From: an uncultured Hungatella sp.
Lineage (GTDB): Bacteria; Bacillota; Clostridia; Lachnospirales; Lachnospiraceae
DNA length: 14,002 bases
NCBI GenBank assembly: GCA_910585645.1
Contig: CAJUFP010000117.1
Coordinates: 1-14,002 of the forward strand
Direction: 5' to 3'
Shown: positions 13,930 to 14,002 of the stretch, piece by piece
Layout: the number at the start of each line of letters is the position of its first letter
Numbering within the stretch: position 1 is the first letter of the stretch
Program-made: the position numbers and the translations under genes
The notes under the pieces: model-generated
The model's database searches: none
The model's input: the letters and a program-made list of their open reading frames with translations, nothing else
Told to the model about the DNA's origin: nothing

Positions 13930-14002
13930 GTTCCGCCTTCACTTTTACAGCACTGACGATTAAATTTTTCTTCTGCACAACCAAAGCCCTATATTCATAT
14001 TT

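Overview
The window looks like chromosomal DNA from a fairly GC-rich anaerobic Firmicute, most likely a Lachnospiraceae (Clostridium cluster XIVa-type gut bacterium). I infer this from near-consensus AGGAGG ribosome binding sites, tightly packed co-oriented genes, GTG and probable TTG starts, and families typical of that group: a DUF6774-like microprotein, an sce7726-like protein, AAA-ATPase/PDDEXK_9 and Uma2. No species is claimed. No rRNA, tRNA, CRISPR array, transposase or integrase was seen.

Region 1 (about 140-7041, minus strand) is a peptide uptake and degradation locus. In transcription order it holds a lipoprotein substrate-binding protein, two permeases (OppB/DppB and OppC/DppC type), two ATPases (OppD/DppD and OppF/DppF type) and an M42 metallo-aminopeptidase, ending at a hairpin terminator at 149-179. 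A candidate promoter overlapped by a 19-bp perfect palindrome lies upstream. Three successive hairpins and a pair of 17-bp direct repeats lie between the binding-protein gene and the first permease, a place where binding-protein mRNA is often stabilised or readthrough reduced. The logic is import of short peptides followed by hydrolysis in the cytoplasm.

Region 2 (7130-7405) is the intergenic space between the divergent peptide operon and a cell-wall amidase gene. It contains a striking 151-bp element at 7149-7299. It has 16-bp near-perfect terminal inverted repeats, three internal hairpins (one with a perfect 20-bp stem) and 8-bp flanks matching 7/8. It looks like a foldable, MITE-like or REP-like dispersed element.

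Region 3 (7406-9341) concerns the cell wall. It holds a membrane-anchored Amidase_2/PGRP-type N-acetylmuramoyl-L-alanine amidase, a 55-residue DUF6774-like protein and a strong hairpin overlapping that protein's stop codon. Convergent to these is a CHAP-domain lysin with cell-wall-binding repeats.

Region 4 (9389-13929, minus strand) is a run of five co-oriented genes. In transcription order these are an XRE-HTH/Uma2 fusion, an AAA-ATPase with a C-terminal PD-(D/E)XK domain, an sce7726-like PD-(D/E)XK protein overlapping it by 14 bp, an HD-domain hydrolase and endonuclease III (Nth). A consensus sigma-A promoter precedes the run, with a perfect 12-bp palindrome across its spacer and -35 box, so the XRE protein may autoregulate. 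Three consecutive genes with restriction-endonuclease-like folds under an HTH-controlled promoter is the most system-like arrangement here. Each family is known individually, and joint action is inference.
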